In this document: positions 36,081 through 45,673 of the stretch, one piece after another
How positions within the stretch are numbered: the stretch's first letter is position 1
Layout of the letters: each line of letters begins with the position of its first letter
Origin: an uncultured Flavobacteriaceae bacterium
Lineage (GTDB): Bacteria > Bacteroidota > Bacteroidia > Flavobacteriales > Flavobacteriaceae
DNA: 64,000 bases
Reading direction: 5' to 3'
Assembly: GCA_905181835.1 (NCBI GenBank)
Contig: CAJIZF010000002.1
Coordinates: 310,001-374,000 of the forward strand
The notes under the pieces: generated by a model
The model's input: the letters and a program-made list of their open reading frames with translations, nothing else
What the model was told of the DNA's origin: nothing
The model's database searches: none
Program-made: the position numbers and the translations under genes

Positions 36081-36929
36081 ATGATTAATTTAAATGGAAC
36101 ACTATACAGTCAGGAAACAGCCAAGCTGTCTATAAAAAATAGAGGCTTATTGTATGGCGATGCAGTTTTTGAAACTATAAAAGGAGTTAATGGACAACTC
36201 TTTTTTTGGGAAGATCATTACTTTAGACTCATGGCTTCCATGCGCATACTTCGAATGGATATTCCCATGCACTTTTCGATGGAATTTTTGGAAGATGAAA
36301 TCAAAAAGACGATTCGAGCTGCAGATTTTGATAAGCAATCCCTTAGAATCAAACTTTATGTAAACCGTAAAGCAGGAGGGAAGTACAATCCTACCAATCA
36401 TGAGGTGGACTATTTTATTGAGCTTGAAACTACTGGAGACCCTTTTTACACCTTTAATGAAGATCGCTACGAAGTCGAACTTTTTAAAGATCACTATATG
36501 TACGCTAATTTATTGGCGACCCTGAAGTCCAATGCTAAAATAATTAATGTATTGGGGAGCATTTACGCTACCGAAAATGGCTATCAAAATTGTTTGTTAT
36601 TAAACGATAAAAAGATGGTTATCGAAGCACTTCAAGGCAATTTGTTTTTAGTGAAAGGAACTACTATTATTACCCCTCCAACAAGTGATGGATGCCTCCG
36701 AGGTATTATTAGAAAACAACTCATTGAAATTTGTAAAACCCTTCAAGAATATACGTTAGAAGAAAAATCGATTTCTTCATTCGACCTTCAAAAAGCGGAC
36801 GAATTATTTATCACTAACGTTATGATTGGGATTCAACCTATTAGTAATTATCGTAAAAAGGTGTATAAAAATGAGGTAGCTCGAATGTTACTTCAAAAAT
36901 TGAATGTAAAAGTACGGTTGGCTTCCTAG
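36081..36929 (+). CDS. Class IV aminotransferase / aminodeoxychorismate lyase-like
   Basis: 282 residues of the PLP fold-type IV family. It begins MINLNGTLYS, with KNRGLLYGDAVFETIKGVNG, HYFRLMASMRIL, LKSNAKIINVLGSIYATENG (catalytic Lys in the LKS/T motif), EALQGNLFLVKG and TPPTSDGCLRGIIR. Members are branched-chain aminotransferases, D-amino-acid aminotransferases or PabC. The short length and the GNLF/TPP...GCL.GI pattern fit a PabC-like role, but the exact reaction is not certain. Confidence 0.85.
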   Translation: MINLNGTLYSQETAKLSIKNRGLLYGDAVFETIKGVNGQLFFWEDHYFRLMASMRILRMDIPMHFSMEFLEDEIKKTIRAADFDKQSLRIKLYVNRKAGGKYNPTNHEVDYFIELETTGDPFYTFNEDRYEVELFKDHYMYANLLATLKSNAKIINVLGSIYATENGYQNCLLLNDKKMVIEALQGNLFLVKGTTIITPPTSDGCLRGIIRKQLIEICKTLQEYTLEEKSISSFDLQKADELFITNVMIGIQPISNYRKKVYKNEVARMLLQKLNVKVRLAS

Positions 36930-37487
36930 TTATAAGAAGGGTTTTCTGGAGCATTGGACCAAATTAGGTAATCGCCACCAAATTCAATCATTTTTTCTTT
37001 CCAAAAGGTCGCATCAGTCTCCCCTAAAATTCTATTTTTATAGGTATTTTGGCTTACCACCCAACTATTTACTTCCAGTTCTTGTTCTAATTGCTGATTA
37101 CTCCAACCCGAGTAGCCTAAGAAAAAGCGAATTTCAGAATTCTTAATTTGATCCTTCTTGAAGCAGGCTGGTAATTTCTTTAAAATCACCACCCCAATAG
37201 ATTCCATTTGAAATTTCGATGCTGTTGGGAATTAGTTCGGGTATTTTATGAATAAAATACAAATTGTCTTGCTCTACAGGGCCTCCATTGTAAATAGTAA
37301 TGTTAGAATTTATTTCAGGAATAAAGTCGTTGATACTATAGGGCAAGGGTTTGTTAAGAATAAAACCTACGGAGCCATTTTCATTATACTCTGCCAACAA
37401 CACCACCGATCTATTAAAGGAAATGTCTCCAATGATAGAAGGTTCGGCAACTAGTAAAAGTCCTTTAGCAGGTTTTAAAGAGGTCAT
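36926..37487 (-). CDS. YqgE/AlgH family protein (frameshifted)
   Basis: About 186 residues after repair. The N-terminal frame (MTSLKPAKGLLLVAEPSIIGDISFNRSVVLLAEY, GSVGFILNKPL, IYNGGPVEQDNLYFIH) breaks within LLQEGSN. Removing one base from the GG complementary to CC at 37153-37154 gives LLQEDQIKNSEIRFFLGYSGWS, the conserved YqgE C terminus. The function is unknown; it was once linked to alginate regulation. It is convergent with the aminotransferase gene, overlapping it by four bases. Confidence 0.88.
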
Positions 37488-37573
37488 AATTTTTTATTCA
37501 GTAATTAAATCTAAGTATTAATTTTAAAAAATGCAAGTTAATTGTGTAGTTCCATAAATTAAAGACCAAAAAA

Positions 37574-37604
37574 AATCCCCATTTCCAAGGAAGGAGAGGG
37601 GATT
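37574..37604 (-). terminator. Terminator after the HU gene
   Basis: On the minus strand AATCCCC pairs with GGGGATT around a CT-rich loop, followed by T residues. Confidence 0.75.
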
Positions 37605-37625
37605 CTTTAAATAATAAAGAGAAAT

Positions 37626-37898
37626 CTAGTTTACGCTATTGCTTAAATCTGATCCAGCTTTAAATTTAACTACGTTTTTAGCTTTAATCTTAATAGTAGC
37701 ACCAGTTTGTGGGTTTCTACCATCTCTTGCAGCTCTTCTAGTAACTGACCAAGAACCAAAACCTACTAAAGAAACTCTATTTCCTTTCTGTAATGCTCCT
37801 TCTACTTCGATAAGCATACATTCTAATGCTTTTTTTGCTGCGGCTTTTGTAATTCCAGCATGTTCTGCCATTGCGTCAATTAAATCTGATTTGTTCAT
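37626..37898 (-). CDS. HU family DNA-binding protein
   Basis: 90 residues: MNKSDLIDAMAEHAGITKAAAKKAL, VSLVGFGSWSVTRRAARDGRNPQTG and a C-terminal basic arm KIKAKNVVKFKAG. This is the standard HU length and sequence. HU dimers bend and compact DNA. It is flanked by a terminator and a 180-base upstream region, so is probably monocistronic. Confidence 0.96.
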   Translation of the reverse strand: MNKSDLIDAMAEHAGITKAAAKKALECMLIEVEGALQKGNRVSLVGFGSWSVTRRAARDGRNPQTGATIKIKAKNVVKFKAGSDLSNSVN

Positions 37899-38080
37899 AA
37901 GTTGTAAAATTAAATTATTGGTTAAACTTTTTTTATAAATTCTCTTACAAAATTAACGGGATTATCGATTCACGCAAGTAATGACGTGCTAAATAGCGTT
38001 TTTTGTTAATAACTTTAGTACTTTGTTAATAAAGTGAAGTGAATTTAGTCAAGTTTTATAAGTTCAATGATGATAAGGCT

Positions 38081-39028
38081 TTACAACATTTTTGAATTTT
38101 CATCAAAAACATAGCCATTTAAGAGCGACTTAATATCCATTTTTCGCTTACCTGGCATCTGTATCTCATAAATAGAGAGAAATCCATTTTTGGCAGCTAC
38201 TTTTAATTCATTTTTGCTTGCTACGATTTGTCCCAAAGGATACGAATGGTTTTCAATTTTAAAGCCGCACAGGTATATTTTTACCGTTCCAATTTCGTCA
38301 TGGTTCATGAGTTGTGACCATGCTGCAGGGTATGGATTAAGCCCTCGAATAAAAGCATCGATATTTTCAACACTGGTAGCCCAATCGATTCTGGTATTGT
38401 TTTTAGTTAATTTGGGAGCTGTTTTTAAAATCCCACTGTTGTTTTGTCGAACAGGAGCTTCCTTTTCGTTTTCTATGAGATCAACAGTTTTAAGGACTAG
38501 ATTAGCTCCAGTATCCATCAAGATATCGTGAAGACTTCCAACCGTAGCTCCAGGAGGAACAGAAACCTCTTCTTTTAAAATTATTTCTCCAGTATCGATG
38601 GCATCATCAATAAAAAAAGTACTGACCCCAGTCTTTTTCTCCCGATTGATGATGGCCCAATTAATAGGAGCAGCTCCCCTGTATTGCGGTAATAAAGAAG
38701 CATGCAAATTAAAAGTACCGTAGCTTGGTAAATTCCAAACCAATTTTGGGAGCATTCTAAAGGCAACCACGATTTGAAGATTGGCATTTAAATTTTTTAG
38801 TTGCTCTAAAAAGAAACCTTCTTTTAAATTAGTGGGTTGTAAGAGGGTTAAATCTTGCGACAAGGCATATTCTTTGACTGCTGATGATTTTATTTTTCGG
38901 CCTCGTCCTGCTGGTTTATCGGGAGCGGTTACGACCCCAACAACCTGATAACCACCTTCTACTAACTTTTGAAGTACACCAACTGCAAAGCCTGGGGTTC
39001 CCATAAAAACAATTCTTAAATCTCTCAT
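38081..39028 (-). CDS. fmt: Methionyl-tRNA formyltransferase
   Basis: 315 residues starting MRDLRIVFMGTPGFAVGVLQKL. The ATG overlaps the recQ stop (TGATG), so an in-frame TTG just upstream is not needed. NLHASLLPQYRGAAPINWAI holds the catalytic Asn-His, GVSTFFIDDAIDTGEII the catalytic Asp, and a C-terminal OB-like domain follows. It formylates initiator Met-tRNA from 10-formyl-THF. It is translationally coupled to recQ. Confidence 0.96.
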   Translation of the reverse strand: MRDLRIVFMGTPGFAVGVLQKLVEGGYQVVGVVTAPDKPAGRGRKIKSSAVKEYALSQDLTLLQPTNLKEGFFLEQLKNLNANLQIVVAFRMLPKLVWNLPSYGTFNLHASLLPQYRGAAPINWAIINREKKTGVSTFFIDDAIDTGEIILKEEVSVPPGATVGSLHDILMDTGANLVLKTVDLIENEKEAPVRQNNSGILKTAPKLTKNNTRIDWATSVENIDAFIRGLNPYPAAWSQLMNHDEIGTVKIYLCGFKIENHSYPLGQIVASKNELKVAAKNGFLSIYEIQMPGKRKMDIKSLLNGYVFDENSKML

Positions 39029-40926
39029 CAATTTAGATAATATTCATTTTTGGTATTTATTTTTATCGTACCCGAGTCCATTAACTTTCTGAGTACGAAC
39101 ACCACTTTTGATTCGGTAAAAGTAAGTTTTTCTGTCATGAATCTGGAAGTCATTTCTTTTTCTTCAAGAAGATGTACTATTTTTTCTGCAATAATCGATA
39201 GCTCTGCTTTACTTGGAATTTTCTCTTGGGGAGCACACACAGAGCAAATTCCGCAGTTTTCAGCATTCAGCTCTCCAAAATACTTTAGAAGTTGGACGCT
39301 TTTGCAGGTGGTGTCGTTCGCTACAAATTCTAACACTGATTTTACTTCATTTTCTTTTTTATGATTTAAAGCTAACAATTGCTTAGAAACACGATTAATT
39401 GTTTTTTTATCCTCTCTTGGAACTATAAAAGTAATGGTCGCATCGGTATGAAACAATGTTAATTCCAAAACTCCTTCTTTCTCCATTTTTTCAAGTGCTT
39501 TTATGATGGTATTTACAGACTGCCCTGTTTTGGAAGCAATTGATTCAATTCGAATCGATGTAGGGGTTTCGAAAATACCGCCATACATTCTTAAAATAGT
39601 TTTACCAATAATAGCAATCGATGGGTGTTGATCTAAATACTTAATGAGTTTTTCAGAACTCATTTCAAATTTCAGAATAGATTTCCTTCCAAATTGCTTT
39701 GAGAGCTGAATAATTCCTAATCGTTCCAAAGCAGTGAGACCATTATACGTAGTCAGCGTATTTAGGTGGTAATGTTTACAAAATTCTAAGTAATTAAAAC
39801 TATGACCTGAAAACTCACCTTCTCCATAGGGTATTTGGAAAAAATTACACAAAGAGCGATATAAACTTTTTATTTGATCGGTGTTTGGTCTAGAATCTAA
39901 GAATTGTTTTTTAATTAAGATTTTATCATAATCATTGTAAAGTATCATAGCAGCCGAATAGTTACCGTCTCTACCAGCTCTTCCGGCTTCTTGAAAATAA
40001 CTTTCTATACTTTCCGGTAGCTGGAGATGAAAAACATACCGGACTTTTGGATGATCAATCCCCATACCAAAAGCATTCGTAGCAACCATAACAGTTATTT
40101 TACCTTGAAGCCAATTGTTCAATCTACTTCTTTTATCCTCCGAACTAATTCCGCCGTGAAAAAAGTGACTTTTAATCTTCAGACTATTAAGTTGGTTACT
40201 GATCTCAACTGTTTTTTTACGACTACGGACATAGACAATGGAGGAGTATTCATTGTTTTTAAGAAGTTGTTCAATTTTATAGATTTTATCCTCTTGGTAT
40301 ATTACTTTATAAGCTAGGTTTTTCCGAGTAAAAGAGCTTTTTAGAATGGCTGGATTTTCTAATTTTAACTGTACAACCATATCGGAAACTACCTCTGGAG
40401 TTGCCGTAGCAGTTAAAGCAATCACAGGAACTAATGGATGAAACGTTCTTAGGATATTACAATTTTTATAAGAGGGTCTAAAGTCATTTCCCCATTGCGA
40501 TATACAGTGAGCCTCATCGATTGCAAAAAGATTGACATCCATTTGCTTTATATAATTTTGGACTAATTCTTGGTTTAACCGTTCTGGCGATAAGTATAAA
40601 AACTTATAATTTCCATAAAGTGCATTGTCCAACAATATATTTAAATTTTGAAAAGAGATTCCTCCTGGAATAGTCAAGGCTTTAATTCCTTTGTTTTTTA
40701 AATTAGTCACTTGGTCTTCCATCAATGCTACTAGTGGCGAAACAACAATACAAATTCCCTCTTTTGCAAGAGCTGGAATCTGAAAACAGACCGATTTGCC
40801 TCCACCTGTTGGTAATAAACCAATGGTATCTCTGCCGTTTAGGATCGTAGTTATAATCTCTTCCTGTTTTGGAAGAAATTGTGAATGCCCCCAATGGTCT
40901 TTAAGTATTTGATGCGGGTTTTTCAA
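39028..40926 (-). CDS. recQ: RecQ family ATP-dependent DNA helicase
   Basis: 632 residues. It starts MKNPHQILKDHWGHSQFLPKQEEII (motif 0). Walker A is LLPTGGGKSVCFQIPA, motif II is AIDEAHCISQWGNDFRPSYK, and motif VI is QEAGRAGRDG. The zinc-binding cysteines of the RecQ C-terminal region are visible near DTTCKS and AENCGICSVC. This is a 3'-5' helicase in recombination and fork repair. It is three bases downstream of the AAA gene and overlaps fmt. Confidence 0.94.
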   Translation of the reverse strand: MKNPHQILKDHWGHSQFLPKQEEIITTILNGRDTIGLLPTGGGKSVCFQIPALAKEGICIVVSPLVALMEDQVTNLKNKGIKALTIPGGISFQNLNILLDNALYGNYKFLYLSPERLNQELVQNYIKQMDVNLFAIDEAHCISQWGNDFRPSYKNCNILRTFHPLVPVIALTATATPEVVSDMVVQLKLENPAILKSSFTRKNLAYKVIYQEDKIYKIEQLLKNNEYSSIVYVRSRKKTVEISNQLNSLKIKSHFFHGGISSEDKRSRLNNWLQGKITVMVATNAFGMGIDHPKVRYVFHLQLPESIESYFQEAGRAGRDGNYSAAMILYNDYDKILIKKQFLDSRPNTDQIKSLYRSLCNFFQIPYGEGEFSGHSFNYLEFCKHYHLNTLTTYNGLTALERLGIIQLSKQFGRKSILKFEMSSEKLIKYLDQHPSIAIIGKTILRMYGGIFETPTSIRIESIASKTGQSVNTIIKALEKMEKEGVLELTLFHTDATITFIVPREDKKTINRVSKQLLALNHKKENEVKSVLEFVANDTTCKSVQLLKYFGELNAENCGICSVCAPQEKIPSKAELSIIAEKIVHLLEEKEMTSRFMTEKLTFTESKVVFVLRKLMDSGTIKINTKNEYYLN

Positions 40927-40929
40927 AAA

Positions 40930-41466
40930 TTAAATTTCTAAATGAGTTATCATAAATTTCATTCGTTCCTCTAAAGTTCCAAAAGGAACCTCAATGACTT
41001 CGTATCCATATTTTTGATAACTTTGCGTTAGAAATTTATGAATTTTTTCGGCTTCTTCATACGTTTCATATCGTTCATTATCTTGAATGTAGATATCTTT
41101 CCAAGGCGGTAAGATAAAAACGGTACCATAGCGATACTTATTACAAGTCGTATGAAAACTTTCGGGATAGGATACATTCGTGAAATCCATATATGCCGTA
41201 ACGTCCGGCAATCCACGATCATAAAATAGTATTGTTTTTTTAAAATGATCAACTTCCTGATGCTGCTGTAAACGCCCTTTCAATAATAGTTGGCTAAACA
41301 AAATTGGATCGGATAAAAATAGTTGATCAATTCCCTTTTTTTTCGCTTCCAGTGTTACTTGTCTTGAAATTTCATGTTGACATTGATATCCATTTTCTTC
41401 TAAAAAATCAATTAGAGAAGTTTTTCCAGATCCAGGACCACCGGTAATGACAATTTTTTTGGGCAT
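40930..41466 (-). CDS. AAA_28-type ATP-binding protein
   Basis: 178 residues starting MPKKIVITGGPGSGKTSLIDFLEENGY; I prefer this ATG to an upstream one because it opens directly on the P-loop. GPGSGKTS is Walker A and ILFYDRGLPDVTAY resembles the lid/Walker B region of small NTP-binding kinases. The family is widespread in Flavobacteriia with no settled role. It is three bases upstream of recQ. Confidence 0.8.
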   Translation of the reverse strand: MPKKIVITGGPGSGKTSLIDFLEENGYQCQHEISRQVTLEAKKKGIDQLFLSDPILFSQLLLKGRLQQHQEVDHFKKTILFYDRGLPDVTAYMDFTNVSYPESFHTTCNKYRYGTVFILPPWKDIYIQDNERYETYEEAEKIHKFLTQSYQKYGYEVIEVPFGTLEERMKFMITHLEI

Positions 41467-41543
41467 AATAAAAAAGATAATATGCAAATAACGTAAATAA
41501 TTATTGATAGCGAAACCCTATATTTGTAAACTGTAATAAATAT

Positions 41544-41837
41544 ATGATGCGGAACGAAAAAGATACAGCGGCTTTTTATAAGAAACTAAAGAAAAGTTTA
41601 AAAAACGACACCCAATGGCCTGCTCTTTATTTGTATAAATTTATTATTCCCACAAGCGAATCAAAAATTTCAGAAATTGAGGCTATATTTAATAATACCA
41701 ATGCTGAAATCACAAAAAGAGACTCGTCTAAAGGTACTTATACCAGTATATCGATAAAGGTGAATATGAAATCTCCAGATGCGGTAATTGAAAAATATAA
41801 AAAAGTTTCTAAAGTGGAGGGAGTGATTTCTTTATAA
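41544..41837 (+). CDS. DUF493 family protein
   Basis: 97 residues with WPALYLYKFIIPTSESKISEIEAIF, SSKGTYTSISIKVNMKSPDAVIEKYKKVSKVEGVISL. This is the small ferredoxin-like DUF493 (YbeD) fold. YbeD is linked in E. coli to lipoate metabolism by gene context only. It is divergent from the AAA gene. Confidence 0.85.
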   Translation: MMRNEKDTAAFYKKLKKSLKNDTQWPALYLYKFIIPTSESKISEIEAIFNNTNAEITKRDSSKGTYTSISIKVNMKSPDAVIEKYKKVSKVEGVISL

Positions 41838-41921
41838 AATTAGTATTTTGCAAGCATTATTAGATTACTTCACATATTAATTCACCTTGTAGGTTGCTAA
41901 ACCACATTTTATCCAAAAATT

Positions 41922-42566
41922 TTGATAGATCACATAGAATACAATTCGGAGAGAGAAAAACTTATTATACCTGAATATGGTAGACATATTCAAAAAATGG
42001 TAGATTTTGCTATTTCTAGAGAAACCAAAGAAGAAAGAAATAAAGTTGCGAATAGTATCATTGCAGTGATGGGAAACTTAAATCCACATTTACGCGATGT
42101 TCCAGACTTTCAACATAAACTTTGGGATCAATTATTCATTATCTCCGATTTTAAACTGGAGGTAGATTCACCTTATCCAATTCCAAAAAAAGAAGAACTC
42201 CAAGAACGACCGGAATCTTTAAATTACCCTCAAAATTTTCCAAAATATCGTTTTTATGGAAATAACATCAAGCGAATGATTGATGTCGCTAATAGTTGGG
42301 AAGAAGGGGATAAAAAAGAGGCATTGGTTTTTACGATTGCCAACCACATGAAGAAATGTTTTTTAAATTGGAATAAGGATACTGTTGAAGATGATGTAAT
42401 ATTTAATCATTTATTTGAACTTTCTGAAGGAAAACTAAACCTCAAAGACTCCGAAGAAAAATTATTAGATTCGATGACTATTCTTAAAAACAAGAAAACC
42501 TACGGTCAAAAGAAACATCAAAAAAATTACAAAAACAATAAAGGTAGAGCTAGAAAAAAATATTAA
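41922..42566 (+). CDS. DUF4290 family protein
   Basis: 214 residues with a TTG start at 41922 (MIDHIEYNSEREKLIIPEYGRHIQKMV); no ATG fits. It contains MGNLNPHLRDVPDFQHKLWDQL, DSPYPIP and a strongly basic tail (KKTYGQKKHQKNYKNNKGRARKKY) that could bind nucleic acid. This is a conserved Bacteroidota family of unknown role, usually found just upstream of murA, as here with 68 bases between. Confidence 0.85.
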   Translation: MIDHIEYNSEREKLIIPEYGRHIQKMVDFAISRETKEERNKVANSIIAVMGNLNPHLRDVPDFQHKLWDQLFIISDFKLEVDSPYPIPKKEELQERPESLNYPQNFPKYRFYGNNIKRMIDVANSWEEGDKKEALVFTIANHMKKCFLNWNKDTVEDDVIFNHLFELSEGKLNLKDSEEKLLDSMTILKNKKTYGQKKHQKNYKNNKGRARKKY

Positions 42567-42634
42567 TAATTAAACAACAATAACCATAAACAATTGGTTG
42601 TTGTTTAATAAAAGAATCAAAACTAATTATTTTT

Positions 42635-43945
42635 ATGGGATCATTTCGTATTGAAGGAGGTTGTAAATTACAAGGAGAAATTATACCTCAAGGTGCAAAA
42701 AACGAAGCGTTGCAAATATTGTGTGCTGTATTACTTACAGACGAGGAAGTTTTAATTAATAATGTGCCAGACATACGAGATGTCAATAAATTAATAGAAA
42801 TTTTAGGAAACCTTGGTGTTACCGTTCAAAAATTAGGAAAAGGGGCTTATTCGTTTAAATCTGACAATTTAGATTTAGACTATTTAGAATCTGAACGATT
42901 TAAAGAAGAGGGTAGTGCTTTAAGAGGATCCATTATGATAGTTGGTCCATTATTAAGTAGATTTGGTAAAGGATTTATACCGCAACCAGGAGGTGATAAA
43001 ATTGGTAGAAGGAGACTTGATACTCATTTTGAAGGTTTTATAAAACTGGGCGCTACCTTTAGATACAATAAGGAAGAATGTTTTTATGGTGTCGAAGCTG
43101 CTAACGGACTTAAAGGTACTTATATGCTTCTAGATCAGGCATCGGTTACTGGAACTGCCAATATTTTAATGGCTGCTGTATTAGCCGAGGGAACCACCAC
43201 TATTTATAATGCTGCCTGTGAGCCATATCTTCAACAGTTATGTAAGATGTTAGTTTCTATGGGCGCAAAAATTAATGGAATTGGATCCAATTTACTAACA
43301 GTAGAAGGGGTTTCATCCTTACGTGGTTGTCAGCATAGAATCTTACCCGACATGATTGAAATTGGTAGTTGGATTGGGCTTGCAGCAATGACCAGAAGTG
43401 AGATTACTATTAAAAATGTAAGTTGGGAAAATCTTGGTTTGATTCCTGAAACTTTCAGAAAGTTGGGGATTACCCTCGAAAAAGTGGGTGACGACATTTA
43501 TATCCCTCGACAAGAAACTTATGAAATACAAGGCTATATTGATGGTTCTATTTTAACTGTTTCTGATTCCACTTGGCCAGGTTTTACTCCTGATTTATTG
43601 AGTATTGTGTTGGTTATTGCAACGCAAGCAAAAGGAAGCGTACTTATTCATCAAAAAATGTTTGAGAGTCGTCTTTTCTTTGTGGATAAATTAATCGATA
43701 TGGGTGCAAAGATTATTCTTTGCGACCCACACAGAGCTACAGTTATTGGGCATGACTTTGAATATCCCCTTAAAGCAACCACGATGGTTTCACCCGATAT
43801 TAGAGCGGGAATTTCTCTATTAATAGCGGCATTATCTGCTAATGGGACTAGTATTATTCAGAATATTGAGCAAATTGATCGTGGATACGAAAATATAGAT
43901 GAACGTCTGCGAGCTATTGGTGCTAAAATTACAAGACTGGACTAG
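42635..43945 (+). CDS. murA: UDP-N-acetylglucosamine 1-carboxyvinyltransferase
   Basis: 436 residues. It begins MGSFRIEGGCKLQGEIIPQGAKNEAL, with the UDP-GlcNAc-binding Lys-Asn. The PEP-binding region is LRGSIMIVGPLLSRFGKG and the C-terminal part has RVTVIGH-like RATVIGHDF and SPDIRAGISLLIAAL. The usual catalytic Cys loop appears changed: the aligned region reads KATFRYNKEECFYG and then GTYMLLDQASVTGTANI. It catalyses the first committed step of peptidoglycan synthesis. It is convergent, one base apart, with the next gene. Confidence 0.94.
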   Translation: MGSFRIEGGCKLQGEIIPQGAKNEALQILCAVLLTDEEVLINNVPDIRDVNKLIEILGNLGVTVQKLGKGAYSFKSDNLDLDYLESERFKEEGSALRGSIMIVGPLLSRFGKGFIPQPGGDKIGRRRLDTHFEGFIKLGATFRYNKEECFYGVEAANGLKGTYMLLDQASVTGTANILMAAVLAEGTTTIYNAACEPYLQQLCKMLVSMGAKINGIGSNLLTVEGVSSLRGCQHRILPDMIEIGSWIGLAAMTRSEITIKNVSWENLGLIPETFRKLGITLEKVGDDIYIPRQETYEIQGYIDGSILTVSDSTWPGFTPDLLSIVLVIATQAKGSVLIHQKMFESRLFFVDKLIDMGAKIILCDPHRATVIGHDFEYPLKATTMVSPDIRAGISLLIAALSANGTSIIQNIEQIDRGYENIDERLRAIGAKITRLD

Positions 43946-43946
43946 T

Positions 43947-44513
43947 TTATTTTTTATGTTTATTTAGTTCGTCCTGAAGCTTTCTTCTAATTTTTTGTTC
44001 TCGTTCTAGTGAGCGTTGTCTGAAATTTTCAAATTCATTATCGGTTTCCTCTAATTTTTCTTTGGTGGTTTTAATAATATTATAGCCATTTTTGAAGCGT
44101 ACAAATAATAAAACGATAATTAGTAATAAAAAACCAAGACTAAAAAATACAAATAAATTATAGGTAGACTTCTGAATCAATATCCCTAAAACATTAATAA
44201 CTTTTTCTTTGTTTATATAGATAGCCAATTCTTTTTTAGTGCTTTCAAGTTCACGAGTAAGTTGATCAATACTAGAGTTTTGAAGTGTTTTTTCTTCATC
44301 AAGGGAATTAATTTCTTGTTTAAAGCCTTTGATTGAATCGGATACATTACTACGCAAAGTGTACAATTTTTCCTTTTTTACTACTTTGTATCCTTGATAA
44401 TTATTGGATTTTTTTATCAAATCTTGAAATTGTCCTTCAATACTTAGTTCTTGAGCATGGGTGCTCTTGGTTAAAGCCAACAATAATAGAAGAAAAGGGA
44501 AATAAATTTTCAT
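43947..44513 (-). CDS. Exported membrane protein with coiled coil
   Basis: 188 residues. A signal peptide (MKIYFPFLLLLLALTKSTHAQ) is followed by a predicted coiled-coil stretch (KQEINSLDEEKTLQNSSIDQLTRELESTKKELA), one membrane segment (NLFVFFSLGFLLLIIVLLFV) and a second charged coil to the end. It probably spans the inner membrane, with both coils available for protein contacts. Homologues in Flavobacteriia are often mislabelled as tRNA methyltransferases (from memory). Its function is unknown. Confidence 0.75.
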   Translation of the reverse strand: MKIYFPFLLLLLALTKSTHAQELSIEGQFQDLIKKSNNYQGYKVVKKEKLYTLRSNVSDSIKGFKQEINSLDEEKTLQNSSIDQLTRELESTKKELAIYINKEKVINVLGILIQKSTYNLFVFFSLGFLLLIIVLLFVRFKNGYNIIKTTKEKLEETDNEFENFRQRSLEREQKIRRKLQDELNKHKK

Positions 44514-44721
44514 AACAATGGTGTGTCTAAGATGATATAACCATATGCAAGATGCTAAAAATTGTTTAAAACTGACTTCAATTGCTCAACTATTTTCTTT
44601 GAATATTTTATTTAAATTAATTCAACGATTTTAATTTTAAAGTTTTGGCTTATTGAAAACATTAATTTATTATTTTTTTGTAAAAAACACTATAAATTAA
44701 ATTAATTATGTTGTGTTTGTT

Positions 44722-44729
44722 TAGCTTTG
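44722..44729 (+). promoter_or_regulatory. Putative -7 element before the DUF2911 gene
   Basis: TAGCTTTG matches TAnnTTTG 31 bases before the ATG. The 247-base gap around it is AT-rich and shows nothing else. Confidence 0.4.
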
Positions 44730-44760
44730 TATTCTTTAAAATTAATTAAACACTATAAAA

Positions 44761-45621
44761 ATGAAAAAACTTATTTTATTGACTTTTATATGTTCATTGT
44801 CTTTATCAGTAAACGCTCAAATAAAGTCTCCGCAACCTAGTACTTCTCAAACTGTAACTCAAACTGTAGGTCTTACTAATATTGAATTATCATACTCTAG
44901 ACCTTCGATGCGAGAAAGAAATATATTTGGCGAATTAGTACCCTATGGAAAAATGTGGAGAACAGGTGCAAATAAAAATACCACTATTACCTTCGATAAG
45001 GATGTAATAATTGGTTCTAAAGAGGTAAAAGCAGGTACCTATGCAATATTTACGAAACCTAATGCGCAATCCTGGGAGGTATATTTTTACTCGGATACTT
45101 CTAATTGGGGTACTCCCTCGGCCTGGGAAAATGATAAGGTGGTAGCTTCGATCAAAGCAAATGTAGTAGCTATGCCCATGGAGGTGGAAACTTTTACAAT
45201 TTCGTTTGATGCCATAACCAATGACTCTGCTACTTTAGGATTTCGTTGGGATCATACTTATGTTGCTGTGCCTATTTCATTTTTTACAGATACTCAAGTT
45301 ACAAAAAGTATCGAGTCAGTAATGAGTGGACCGAATGCTGGAGATTACTATACAGCTGCTGTTTACTATCTCAACGCTGATAAAGATATTAAAAAAGCAA
45401 AAAACTGGATTGATAAAGCTATCGAAATGAGAGAAAATCCTGCTTTTTGGTATTACAGACAGCAGTCTTTAATTTACGCAAAATCAGGAGACAAAAGTGG
45501 CGCTATAAAAGCAGCAAAAAAATCATTAGCGCTTGCAAAAGAAGCTGGAAACGAGGATTACGTGGCTTTAAATACCAAATCGTTAAAGGCATGGGAAGGT
45601 AAAAAATCAGAAGATAAATAA
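44761..45621 (+). CDS. DUF2911 domain protein
   Basis: 286 residues. A signal peptide (MKKLILLTFICSLSLSVNAQ) is followed by the DUF2911 domain: IELSYSRPSMRERNIFGELVPYGKMWRTGANKNTTI, KAGTYAIFTKP, FYSDTSNWG. From about residue 195 two tetratricopeptide-like helices follow (AGDYYTAAVYYLNADKDIKKAKNWIDKAIEM, SGDKSGAIKAAKKSLALAKEAG). It is periplasmic and common in Bacteroidota, with unknown function. Confidence 0.88.
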   Translation: MKKLILLTFICSLSLSVNAQIKSPQPSTSQTVTQTVGLTNIELSYSRPSMRERNIFGELVPYGKMWRTGANKNTTITFDKDVIIGSKEVKAGTYAIFTKPNAQSWEVYFYSDTSNWGTPSAWENDKVVASIKANVVAMPMEVETFTISFDAITNDSATLGFRWDHTYVAVPISFFTDTQVTKSIESVMSGPNAGDYYTAAVYYLNADKDIKKAKNWIDKAIEMRENPAFWYYRQQSLIYAKSGDKSGAIKAAKKSLALAKEAGNEDYVALNTKSLKAWEGKKSEDK

Positions 45622-45636
45622 ACTACTTTATCTTTT

Positions 45637-45673
45637 AAAAAAGTAGCTAAACTTAAGTTTAGCTGCTTTTTTT
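45637..45673. terminator. Bidirectional terminator between the DUF2911 gene and prfB
   Basis: AGCTAAACTT-AAGTTTAGCT is a perfect 20-base palindrome at 45645-45664, extended by near-complementary arms with A and T runs on each side. It can serve both convergent genes. The prfB stop lies within its T run. Confidence 0.85.

Noticed and set aside
44333..44515. Frames antisense to the coiled-coil membrane protein and to many other genes
   Set aside because: They have no start context or family match and lie entirely within better supported genes.
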